A stretch of 64,000 nt of DNA from positions 5,002,642 to 5,066,641 of the forward strand of contig JAKOON010000026.1 of NCBI GenBank assembly GCA_022577435.1. Reading direction: 5' to 3'. A program made the position numbers and the translations under genes. This stretch comes from Embiotoca jacksoni. Its lineage: Eukaryota; Chordata; Actinopteri; Embiotocidae. Shown piece after piece: positions 46,795 to 58,062 of this stretch (position 1 is its first letter; each line of letters opens with the position of its first letter). The notes below the pieces were generated by a model, which was given only the letters and a program-made list of their open reading frames with translations, was not told the origin of the DNA and did no database searches.

Positions 46795-46912
46795 CCTCCG
46801 GGGCTCTTCAAGGATCTTGCGCCAGAAACCCTCAGGGGTCAAGTCGAGTCCACGCCTCGGCGGGTCGGAGCCGTCCGGCAGGTGGTCCTAATGTTTCGGC
46901 TCATCAGTGTGC
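46795..46912 (+). mobile_element. Tc1/mariner-type transposon end fragment
   Basis: The plus strand reads in one frame KDLAPETLRGQVESTPRRVG, the degenerate C-terminal transposase end, followed by GGTGGTCCTAATGTTTCGGC and TCATCAGTGTG, close to the terminal inverted repeat of the family also seen at 34266-34435. The 5' remainder is missing. Confidence 0.6.
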
Positions 46913-47629
46913 GCTTTCCAACGGAGGCGGCCAACGATCCCACGGCTGCTCGCCATTTCAAGGAAGTCCCCGAGTCCTGCTTCTCTCACGCAGCCACCCA
47001 GGTGGTTGGTAATCCTTTCCTCCTGGACGCCAGCCGCTCTTCTCCTCCTGTTCAGCTCACAGCGACGCTTCTCAGATCGGTCGCAGTCGTCCCCTCGAGC
47101 GGTTTGTCTCCGCCAGAGCTCGGCGTAAAGTGGCATAAAAATGGAAGAAGGCTTGGAAACGGGATGATTCTTTTTAACAGCTGGCCATTTGAACAGCGTT
47201 GTTCAGGACTGTGGGCCATTTTGATTAAAGATTAAACGCTGCCACAAAACCACTTGAGTTCACCTGAGCACGTTTCTGCCACAGATTCGGTTCTTCACGT
47301 CTCTGCTGGCAGTCGGCTTCAGTTCTCGAAGCGGCTGTCTGCACACAAGTTGACAAGTTTAATGCTTTTTCCTTGTAGTAATCTTTTCATAGACTTTCAA
47401 TTTTGCCTTCAATCCAAAACTGTGTCCATCGTTTGTGAGTCGGTCATGCTGACGTTTAAGCACAAAGAGGAAGTCTGACCACGCTCCTTAATGGTTGTCG
47501 ACGTCGGGTTAACTTTGAAACCATTGGAGAAGCCTTTAAAAAAAAGCAAAAACACTTGACTGAATGTCCTCGCAGTGAATCATCGAGTTTCTCTTCGATA
47601 ACGACCATCGCTGTTGAATTTTTGAGGTT

Positions 47630-47860
47630 GTAACCAAAAAGCCGGCACGTGGTTTTTGTTTTTACCCAGCGAAGAAAACCCTGCCCTTCACCTGGTAAAG
47701 TGTCATCACGATATAATTAGAGCCTACGCGGTGTTTTTACTGTGATTATAGTGTACAGATGTGATCACAGATCGTTTCCCCAGTATATGAAGCCATGAAG
47801 CGAAAAATAGCCCACGCAGGCAATTGTGTTCCAGGCCTTCGCTCCTCCAAAAGGGCGGAC
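47630..47860 (+). repeat. Unclassified repeat shared with 31828-32095, copy B
   Basis: It shows the same block order as copy A: AACCAAAAAG, CCGGCACGTGG with a T-rich run, TTTACCC, TGATTATAGTGTACAGATGT, GATCACAGATC, and GCAGGC-type 3' sequence. It is diverged and partly deleted relative to copy A. Confidence 0.5.
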
Positions 47861-47924
47861 CAATCAGGGACCAGTGTCAGGTGCTAAGTGATCATTAGCT
47901 GTCTGAGCCAGCCTGGCACTTGCG

Positions 47925-48060
47925 TGCCATCAGGGAGCGTCTTGCTCAAGGACACTTCAGCACACTTCGGCCGGTGGACAGGAGGAAGCAGGTCCCGCTC
48001 TCTGATCTCTCAGGAGGGACATTTCACCCACTCAGTCTGATGCAGACGGACCTTCTGCGT
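47925..48060 (-). mobile_element. Possible SINE remnant
   Basis: The plus strand contains GCGTCTTGCTCAAGGACACT, then GGTGGACAGGAGGAAGC, the reverse complement of the GTGTCCTTGAGCAAGAC body motif shared by fish tRNA-derived SINEs. No clear A and B boxes remain, so the call is tentative. Confidence 0.4.
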
Positions 48061-51000
48061 CAGAATCATCTCCATTCACTTCAGCGCCGGTTGGAAGTGG
48101 TACAGAAATGTGAAGGTCCGACCTTGCAACATTGCCATCATGATTTTTACTTAAAAGTAAAAATTATTGTTATTATTTTTTTTTTTTTAAAGACATGAAC
48201 AGAGATGATGAATTGCCATCAAATTTGAAAGTAAGCAGCAACTCGAAGAAACAGATGGCAGAACTAGTCTCTGACACTTTTATGACCGTACAACTGACGT
48301 TTTCCACAAAGCGCTTCTTCATCTAATGGAATAAAAGTTTAACTTTTTTTTTTTTTTTTACTTTTTCCTGATTACAATTCTACATCTGACAAAAACCAGG
48401 TCTCGCTCATTTCCTCGGTAATAACATCTCTTCTGTTGCTTTTAGGATGCTTTTCTGCAGCTGTCAGTAGGAAGAAAACTTTTCTCTGGAGCACCTGAGA
48501 AGGGCGTTAAGGCACGAGCACCAACGTTAACACAAAGGCATTACAAAGCTGAGGAAAGATACAGGCTGGACGTGACTGAAAAAAACTGAGACCAGAAAAC
48601 TTTGACGTGGTAATTTTGAGCTTTGCACATTTGGATTTTAGTGGAGGATAATTATAGTTCCACAATGTGATTAATGGAATTTTTAGATGTAGATTTAATG
48701 GTTTAAAAAAAAAAAAAATCATCAATTTTGATGTCAATTAAAAAACTAAAGTAAACACTATTTAACAAATCCGATTCATTTGCAAATGGAATCGTTGGCA
48801 CATCCGCATGAGTGTATCAGCGTTATTTGCCGTGCACTCTGAGCTCCAGTTCGTACCGACCTCAGCTTTGAAGTATTCAGTGATACTTGAATGTTAATTA
48901 CTCAACAATAACCCCAATGAAAAACAAATGCCTTATGATGATGATACTGTAACTGTGCTTAAAAAGAAAAACAGATTCAACATATTTCTATTTATTGTTT
49001 TGGGCACTGAAACGCACTGCTGCATGCAGCACATTCATGGGTCCTTCTCCCACCCGGACATCTCGTTCCTGAGAAAGCACTGACACGCACTCATATCCTT
49101 AGTGAACTTCCTGCCTCTCCCTGATGGGGTCTCGGTGCCCTTTCCTGCTGATCCTCGAAATTTGTTGTGTACTTTTCTTCTTGCCTCAGCTCTCCTCCAC
49201 TTCTGGCCCCAGTTGAGCTGACGAGAAAATGTGCCACAAAAATGAAAAACTTCTCCCACACATTTTATTGGTTTTTTATTGATATATTATAAACAAAAGC
49301 AAGGTAAATGCAAGGTTTTACCTCCCAAGCTGCAGTCATACTGCGAATGTGGAAATTTCCCAGATGCACATTTTACTAGAAGCTGTTCACTTCAATGCTG
49401 GATTATAATGACACCAGTACATGTATTTTTCACTTTTTGGAACAAAAGAAAATCGCATCAGGCTTCAGTTCAGGCAGATTTCACCGAAAATCTGCAAATG
49501 AATGGTGAAGGTTTCTCACTGCACGGCTCGTCCGTGTGATGTAATGTTACAAACTTAAGCCCCCCACCCCTATAAATTCATAAGACGCTGGTAATTCAAC
49601 TGCCCTTAAACAGCAGAATAGAGGATAAAGAACTTTATCCTTCAACCCTTTGCTCCATTTCTCATCCGTGAAGTCTTGCAAATGATGACAAACTGAAGGA
49701 AGCTTCTTTGGAGGGATTTTGGAGCCGGGCCAGTCTCCCCGGCGAGGGCACAGCCGGGGCTGTACCATCGTTTCGTCCGTGAACTCGGCCCGGTTTCAGC
49801 TGCACTTCAGACGGACTGTGAACAAGTTCCGACTTATTGCTTCAGGTCACCCAGGTGGAGAATAGGAAACAAATCTCCCATCGCAGTGACTCTCATATTT
49901 AATGGTAGAAAGTGACTGTTTTTGTATTAGTGGTTTTAATTTACATCCAATCGAGGGCCATCAACTTTTGTTAATATACAGAATTTATAAATAACACGGG
50001 CTCACACTGTAGTGGCAGTGGAGGTGTGTGTGTGTGTGGGGGGGGGGGGGGGTCTTTAAAGGGCATCACGGGTCCCGGTGTGAGCCTGCAAGAGGTTCTC
50101 CTGAGGCGTCGCCGGGCATACCGCAAGGAATGTGTCTGTGCCGCGGGAGGGCACGTCAGCATCACTCGGCGTGGGGCTCGGTTCCGACGCCGAGACACGC
50201 AGCCCCATGCTGGAACATGTCAGCCTCCCCGGGACGAAGGGCTCGAGGAAAACGGAGCTGTGGCACGAACTTCCCACTTTGCCTCTCTTTCTCAGAGATG
50301 CGATCGCTCCTCTTGCCAATCTCCACTTTTTCTTGGCGTCCTCCTCTACATGTGCAACAAAAGCCTAAATTTACATCCCAAATTTAAAAAATGTTAGTTC
50401 ACAAAATCAATGTACTTATGTCACGGTACAGGAGTATGCTGGTTCGTGTGTTTGTGGCTTACATTTTATGTATGTTTCCTCACATTTATCATTTGACAAC
50501 TATTGTATAGTCAAAGCATCCATCTCCTTCTTTAAGGGCTGTCTGTAATCATGCATGTGAGAAAACAAACGCAACCACTGTGATTTTACGGCATGTGTCA
50601 TGTATACAGAACTCTTTCATATGATATTGCATCATGCCCACAGCAGACACCCCCCCCCCCCCATCTGACACGTTCCCACGGCCACGCTTGAAGGATGTTC
50701 TCATTAAAAACACGAATTTGCGAATGAACGCTGATCTTACTGTGTCTTTTTACGCAAAGGTTTATTTTCCCCGCCAAGGGTTCAAATGTGATGAGCTTTC
50801 AGCAGAGCGGCGGACGAGGCTTCTGTTTGCGGTTCTAAACAGCTGCTCTCCACTTCTGATGCGCTCGCAAACACGAACCTGAGGCACCGTGGCTCCAGAT
50901 GGCGAAGCTTCGTGGCCAAACATGGAAACTTTGGGAAATGTACACAGAAAGAGGCAGGCGGGCAGAACTCGGAGAGGCGCTCGCTTACGTATTCAGACAG

Positions 51001-54000
51001 ATTTTTATTAGAATGGACTTTGTCACGCCGAGCAAACGACTGCCCCACTTCCATAGCCCTTCAGATTTAATTTCTATAGCATTTCATTCTTTAAATTAAA
51101 TGTGGGGAAAAGGCCCAACTTCTGTTCACTGCTACACCGAGGCAACTTTTGGAAAACAAGCATCACCAACTCGCCTTGGAGGAGAAAGGAGGGGGGGGGG
51201 GAAATAACTTAAGAGGCCTGGCAGTGTTTTAAAAAGTGATTAATATTTAATCAGACACGCTGCTGGCGAGGGATGTGCCCCCTTTGAGCGGCGGGATGAT
51301 CAATGAGTGCTCACGGTGAAGGATAGCAAGATAAACACCAGAGCATTGCCGAGATGGCAGCGGGGAGGCAGGGACATCTATCACAACAAGGTTGCCACGA
51401 CAACCTGTCGCCGGTTTGTCGCCAGGCGACCGCTTCATGCCGCTCGCCTCCGAGAGCCGTGGCCCTCGAGCGTCGCACGACACGAGATCCAACTAATCAG
51501 AGTTCCTGAAATGAGAGCAGTAAACTAAAAGAGGGGGAACTTTTGAGAGGGGACAAAACTGAAACGCGCACACACACACACGTGGCCTTCAAAAACTCTT
51601 TCTTGGTTTGTTCCAGACAATAACCACATGAGCCATACTTATGTGCCTCACACGGAGAACAGAAACAAAATTACATTTACATAATAATGTCTGAATGTGG
51701 ATCGAATAATTGTTTCCAACATACCTAATATCTCGAAGTAATTAATAGTAATTTTCATGTAAATTTGGTGTGAAATTAGTTCATGGTTTTTAGTCTCAGA
51801 GCGACCCTGCACCACAACGATAAGACCACCCCTACCCCACCTCGCTCTGCATCGCCCTCTCTCTGTTTCTGTTTCTCTTCCTCGTCCTGTTAGCGCGGGG
51901 TGAAGGCGAAGAACCGTAATGACTTGAACTAGAAGGAGAAACAACCCCACGCCCTCACTGCAAACAAACGCCGGCACCACATTTATTCAGGTCCAGACGA
52001 CTTCCAGTAAATTTATTCCTGACCTTGAAAATAATAGTTTTCACCAACAATGAGATTTAACCATCACTTTAACGTGGACCCAAAAAAAAAAGATTTCTTG
52101 GATTGGGCAATCGGTTAAAAAAACAAAAAAAACAAGTGTACGAGTCAAACACTGAATGTTTAAACGTGATTCATGGAGGCGCAGGTCTCCAGCGGCCTTG
52201 ACCAAGAGTTTGAAAGCAAATTCAAGCTGCTGCAAAGTTTGCCGAAGGGGAGCAAGAAATGAATGAAAAACCACTGAATAACACGCGAGGTACAAATTTC
52301 CTTCAAATCCCCTCATATTAATATTGTGGGCTGTTCTTGAATCTAATCCTGCAGATTCAGAGCCTGTGAAAATCGCTGACTCGGCCTTCCTCTGACCTCA
52401 GTCTTATCTGATCGTGAGCGCAGTGGCGATGCGAGCGTGGGGCGCTCTCACTTTCTGTAAGGTACTGACCTCATGTAAAGTGCTGGAGAGATGACGATTT
52501 GTAAAACAAGTGAAACCCAGTGGCAGATTATTACACGACTGAAGGACTAAATGACTTGTTAAAATAAATTCTTCATTTATATTCGGAGCTAAAAGGACAT
52601 TAAATGTTGAAGCTGTTTTTAACTCGGTTGCGAGCTGAGAGAACAAACAGAGGAGCCAAAAGCGTGACACTGGAGGCCGAGATGTTTTAGATGCGTGCAG
52701 TTAAATAATCAGTGACGCGCAGTGGAATATTCTTGCACATCAAGACGCTGTGATCTCGTCCCTTTTTAGCCTCACACCCACTGCGTCCCTGTTTCTCACC
52801 GCTTCTCCTCATCATCTTACGTCTCTCCTCTCCTGTTTTTGTTGTGTGTGTGTGTGTGTGTGTTTCTTTTTAAATAGCGTCTTTCCACTAGTTTCTTTCC
52901 CTTTGTTATTGATTCGGATCACTAATTGGAACAAAAAAAACACAAAACGAGCAGAGGTGGACCCCCCGATGCTTTTTTTTTTTTTTTTCCACCTGGCACT
53001 ACAGTTCCCAGCTGTGAGCGCAAGGTGACAGAAGTCACACCGTTTTTTGTTTTTTTTTTAATCTTAGGTGATGCATCATGCTGGCACATCCAGCTGTCCA
53101 TCAGACTTTGTTTGTGTTTTTTGCTCGTAATTTTATTTCAAGTGCAGGTAGAGTTTTTATTATGAGAAAAGGTCTGAATTAAAGCCATTTGATATTAGAT
53201 TAACTTTAGATTTTTACATATGGCTGCTTTTTGTTTTCTACTCTTTAAAAAAAAAAAATAATAATTATGACTACGGTACAATCTTTGTTCCCATTTCTTC
53301 TTTAACTTGACAAACCTGACAAACATCAACTGGAACTAAAACAAGGTTCACATCCTGGAAACTGCTGAGAGATTTCAGCCACAGTATATTTTTGCCTTTC
53401 ATTAAAGCGACTGATCGCTGTACTTGTTTTGTTTTTTTTCCCTGTTGTCATGGCTTTCCCCATGTGTGTAATAATAAACTGACTCCATATCAATTCAAAA
53501 TAAATGGCCAAAATTGTCAACAAAACAACGTCTTCATCTCTAAAAGGACGATGACAAACATATCTATAAAGCAGAGCATCGCCCCGAAATTGGGATCAAA
53601 TGATGACATTGAACTCTATCTATTTTTTGTTTTATCAAATCTTTGTGCCTCGTAAATAACAGAACATTTAGTTCTCAAAAGTGTTTGTGCCTGATCACAA
53701 CTTGTACAAATAAAAATGAAAGTACTTCCCTGAATCCAGGCAACGCAACACAATCCACAGAAGTGCAGCAGAATACAAATGAATACCAAATGTGCCGGTT
53801 TAACAGAGTTAAATGTGGAGCTTGTACGTGCACGTTTTAACAGCTGATGACAGAACAGAGGTGTCGAGGATGTTTGCTAATTAGTTTTGACAGTGTGATC
53901 TATTGTTAGTCTTCCACAAATAATCAGATTTGACTCTTACTGACAGCAACAGCGGTGTTGTGAAGCGATGGCTAATGTTTACCATCAGCGACCACAAGAG

Positions 54001-54019
54001 GGAGGGAGTCCCAGCTTTA

Positions 54020-54044
54020 GTGTGTGTGTGTGTGTGTGTGTGTG
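54020..54044. repeat. Short (GT)n microsatellite
   Basis: About 25 bp of perfect GT. Confidence 0.9.
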
Positions 54045-54281
54045 CAGGGTTTGACTTTGTCGACAGCTGGAGGCAGACTCACTCAGATATATCGAGGGGT
54101 GAGGATCTCTTCCTTCATCGCGCACACAAACAGATGAGACACACGCCGTCTTTCACTTCTTCATTCACCCGAGTGGAGTTCGTCTCACGCTGTCTTCTTT
54201 GATTTGTTGCCCTGTGCTTGTTATCCTGCAGGAGTCTGAGGAAGAGGTTAAGATGCAGATGTCATGCCTTTTCTTAACAGC

Positions 54282-54320
54282 ATTATTATTGTTGTTATTA
54301 TTATTATTATTATTACTATT
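54282..54320. repeat. (TTA)n trinucleotide microsatellite
   Basis: About 12 TTA/TTG units. Read in frame it gives poly-Leu or, on the other strand, poly-Asn; neither is a real protein. Confidence 0.9.
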
Positions 54321-56622
54321 TTTTTGCAAATGTCTTTCTCTGCCTCTTCCACAAAAGAAAAGAAAATGTAACCGCAAACCTCAGCTGCCTCTAATGTCTC
54401 TGGCTGTGTGTTTATTATGTTTCTCGAGGTGGCAGCAAGCCCTGCTCGGCCTCATTGAAGAGTCACTAATCAGTTTGAGGGTCTACGTATCGTATCCTGC
54501 CGCTCAATGTTAAATAAAGAATTACAAAATGTGGCATAACCAAAAGCTGCTGTTAATGCAGCCGAGTTTCCCGCAGGAATTCTATTATTGAATTCTATTC
54601 ATTTACGATCAGGCGTGTATTATCTTTGCTTCAACGTGAATTCAAATGAATAAATTACAAATATTCCCTCTTCTGGCAGAGCATAGCGTCTGCGTTGGTA
54701 CACAACATGGCATGACATTGTTTATCTAATACTTTAAACGAACTCATGGATTGTGCATCGTTCTGCTCTACAAAAACAAAACATCAGATTTGGTCAAATT
54801 GAGTCGGACTTTTTAACTTTGTACGTTACCATATAAACTTTATTACGCCAAAGAAATATGCAGTTTTAGTGAAGACTAAAATGACCCTATCTGTGCTGCG
54901 CTAGCTGTGACTGGCGTTATGGCCGTAGTTACAGCTAGTTTGACCATTTTTACGGCGGGTTTTTTTTTGCATTGTAAAAGAAAATGAAGTTTAATGCTCC
55001 AAGATGTCAGTAACTAGTAACTAGTTTTATATATAAATACAGCAGCTAATCCCAGTGGAGAAAAACACCAGATTCAAAATGATTTTTAAAGGAACTGTGA
55101 CCGCACTTTGGCCAGCTGTAGGGATATTTCAACAAGTCACAGGAACATAAAAAGAGTCCAGTTAAAGGCACTTTTTGCAATATTGGCTTCAGAGATCGTC
55201 CAGTTCACATAAAGTTTGAGTTTAATTTGGTGTCGTTTACTTACTATTTCAAGATAAAATGCACTTTTCAGGTATTATCAGCAAGTTGATTCGATAAGGA
55301 CACATCTGGAGGAGAAATCACAGAACAAAAGGGAGAAGACAAAAACCAGTCCTGTGAACATAAAAAAGACAAAGCAATACATTTTAGTCATGAATTCGTT
55401 TGCAGTGGAAATGTTTGTCAGAAAAGATTTATGGTAATTCCTTTGGATGAGGGTTTTTCAGCAAAGCAGAACATCGGACTTATTGTGGGACTTCAGCATA
55501 TAAATGAACATCTCTTACATTCAAGCCGGACGAGTTAACAAAATGCTGATTGAGCCAATCGCCAGCTAACTTCTGTAATTCAAAGTATAGAGTTTTTAAA
55601 TCTGGTGTCTGGTGAGACATTCCCGCGCTGGCTGGATGAATACAAACTGGGCATCCTCTATGAGAAGAACATGCGCCCCATAGACTTCCACCTTTCACAC
55701 TTACGTTAGCTCTATGCTAACTTGGATGGGGATTCAGTCCTGCAGCTCATATCAACTTTCCAAACGTTATCGCAGACCGAACGGAATAAAATTCTGGAGT
55801 CATTTCGCATTTTGGGGTTATGACACATTTTAATTTCTTTTATCCACCATTTTAAAGCCACAACAAAGTAGCAAAGCACAGCGGATGATGTAAGGTTTTT
55901 GTAATTACTCTCGCTGGCACACGGGGGAGACAAAAGTTCTGCAAGTTCAAAACGGGTCAAAGAGGTCAGCAGTCAGATTCAGTTTAGCAGAAAGCATAAT
56001 TAGGATCGGGTTTGGTCAAAGCTAAGTTTGATTGATTGATGAATAGACAAGAATCTTAAAGAACTTCTGAGTTATTCTCAAACGTGTTATCTTTAATTGT
56101 TTAGAAAGGTCAGGTTTGCTTATTTCTTACTGTCTTTATCTCAACCACTGTAAAGGTTGAGCTGGCATTTTCCTGCAGTGCTGCGTCTCCGACTCTGATG
56201 TTGGAAGACAACTCCTCAGTCGACTTCCTTCTATTTGTCTTTGTTTAAAGTTCATCACACTAAGTGTAATTTGATTTGAATCCATTTGCAGCCTCCCAAA
56301 TGAATTTATCCTTCGAGTGGAAATTTACAGTAAACAAATACTCCGATGCTTTCACAGCTGCGAACCCAATCAGCCGTTCAAAAGGAGGCGCTTTTACATT
56401 TGAACCAACTCTCTTCTTCTTCTGGGTGAATGTTCAGCTGACTGTCGCGTTAGCAGAAAGGACTGTTCGTAGTTTTATCTACCCTGCTAGGTGCTTTTTA
56501 GCATCCGTCTTTTTGATACGTGATTAACCAAAGGACACTTTCTCAGATCTGTCCTTCACTATTTCCACTCAAACGGTGTCAAGATCCAGGAAATAAAACG
56601 CAAGAACAGCTTTCGAGAGCTT

Positions 56623-56628
56623 TTTATT
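56623..56628 (-). terminator. Likely actinodin polyadenylation signal
   Basis: AATAAA on the minus strand, 421 bases beyond the actinodin stop codon, in AT-rich sequence with a T-rich stretch around it. Cleavage would fall near 56605. An earlier AATAAA overlaps the stop codon itself (57053-57048) but is too close to be the likely signal. Confidence 0.55.
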
Positions 56629-57048
56629 AGGACATTCAAACTGAAAAAAAAAAAAAAAATCTTTACATAATCCATCACTGACAAAAAGCAACAAACATTT
56701 TGAGAAAAAAGAAAAAGAAAAAGGGAGAGATGCATAGATACAGAAGCAAAGCTGAGGATTGAGACGTCATTACACATTTGAGTGGTTGGAAAAGGGGTTC
56801 GAGGTGGAAAGTAGAAAGCGACGCGGCGAAGCATAGAAAGGTGTTCCAGCAACGTTTCTGAGCGTGCTCCGATCAGCCGGAAGCTTTGTTTGGATGTACG
56901 TGCGTGTACTTGCTCATCGGGTCCATAGACTTCATCTGCGTCCCGTATCTGGTCCAGTTAGAACTGCGTGAGGCGTTCAAGGGCTAAGCTACAAGAACCC
57001 ATGGGACTGTGTATTCGTGTCCGTCTGCATGCACGAGTGTTGGCATGT

Positions 57049-58062
57049 TTATTTCTTGCGGTAGTCGTCCGGGTAAGCCCCGTGATCATCCTGGTCTGGG
57101 TACTGGTCTCCGTAGTGCCTCAGTATGTCCTGGAGGCTGGGCATGCCCTGCTGCGAGGGCGGCTGGTAAGACGTGCGAGGCTCCTCCTGGCCGCTCTGGT
57201 AGGGCTCCGCCTCGTACTGCTCTCGCTCGTGCTGCTCGCTCTCCGCCGCCCCCTGGCTGTGGTCCTCCTCGGCGCGGTGCTCGGGCTGGGTGTCGGCGCG
57301 GCCCTGCTCGGGCTCGTAGCGACGCAGGCGGCAGTCGCGGTCGTACTCGGGGTCGCAGTGCGGGTTGGGCGGCTCCAGGACTCCGTTGCGGGTGCCGTCG
57401 GAGTTCAGGTGGGGCTCGTAGGCCTCGGCGGGGTAGGGGACACGGCGGTGAACTCCGGAGCGAGGCTCGCTGGGCTTCACGGGGTAGCACTCGCGGTCGT
57501 AGCCGATGAAGCAGTCGTAGCCCTCCTTGGTTTTACCCGGGGGGCCCAGAGGGTGGCGCTCCTCCTGGGCGGGCTCCTCATAGCTGGGCTGGGAAAAGGG
57601 AAACTGCTGCCTGGGGGTGGGAGGGCCGCGGCGGTGAACGGCAGCCGCCGCCTCACGGATCGCGGAGAAAGGATCGTTGGGGTTGGACTCGGCAGCAGCT
57701 GCCGCGCGCGGAGCGTACTGGTCATTGACTTGAGCATGGGACATGAATCGGCGCAGCGCGGCATACGGGTCGGACGCTGAAGGAGGAGGAGCTTGGGCGC
57801 TAGCCTGGCGGTACATAGCGTAAGGATCAGTAACTCTGTTAGCGTTAGCGTAAGCATCCCTAAATACAGCATAGGGGTCGTTGTTCTGCTCGGCTGCAGA
57901 AGGGGCGGCACGGATAGCGGCAGCCTCATCTTTCTCCCCGTTTTTGTACGACTCTGGGGGAGTGGCTAATCTGGTGGCGGTAAGAGGGTTGCAGCCTTCT
58001 TCGAAAATCGGGTTGCAGGATCCGGGGCCGGCGGAGACTGCAGGGCTAGGAGCACGTGCAGC
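57049..58062 (-). CDS. Actinodin exon 6 (residues 309-645 and stop)
   Basis: It opens AARAPSPAVSAGPGSCNP, then IFEEGCNPLTA. Repeated DPYAxxR units follow (NDPYAVFRDAY, DPYAMYRQA, DPYAALRRF, NDQYAPRAA, NDPFSAIREA) and then GYDCFIGYDRECYPVKP and NPHCDPEYDRDCRLRRYEPE. The tail is rich in Glu, Gln, Pro and Tyr, ending YPDDYRKK. The acceptor is TTCCGCCCCCAG|GCT. The strand is very GC-rich, which creates long false open frames on the other strand (including a 270-codon one at 56968-57780). Confidence 0.92.
   Translation of the reverse strand, partial: AARAPSPAVSAGPGSCNPIFEEGCNPLTATRLATPPESYKNGEKDEAAAIRAAPSAAEQNNDPYAVFRDAYANANRVTDPYAMYRQASAQAPPPSASDPYAALRRFMSHAQVNDQYAPRAAAAAESNPNDPFSAIREAAAAVHRRGPPTPRQQFPFSQPSYEEPAQEERHPLGPPGKTKEGYDCFIGYDRECYPVKPSEPRSGVHRRVPYPAEAYEPHLNSDGTRNGVLEPPNPHCDPEYDRDCRLRRYEPEQGRADTQPEHRAEEDHSQGAAESEQHEREQYEAEPYQSGQEEPRTSYQPPSQQGMPSLQDILRHYGDQYPDQDDHGAYPDDYRKK

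Larger units (their letters stand above)
44601..56620. other. Intergenic region toward the actinodin 3' end, no host gene seen
   Basis: There are no exon-like frames with splice context or family motifs. Contents are a Tc1-like fragment (46795-46912), the second copy of an unclassified repeat (47630-47860), a possible SINE remnant (47925-48060), and small GT and TTA microsatellites near 54 kb. Homopolymer runs occur at 48179-48190, 48344-48359 and 50039-50052 (G run). The stretches 44700-46700, 48200-53900 and 54500-56600 show nothing I recognise. Confidence 0.7.

Noticed and set aside
56968..57780. 270-codon plus-strand open frame, Val/Leu/Arg-rich
   Set aside because: It lies antisense to actinodin exon 6, where high GC removes stops. 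It has no family motif, and the minus-strand frame carries clear actinodin repeats.
57086..57929. Other minus-strand open frames inside actinodin exon 6
   Set aside because: Shifted frames of the same exon without the cysteine or DPYA motifs and without matching splice phases.
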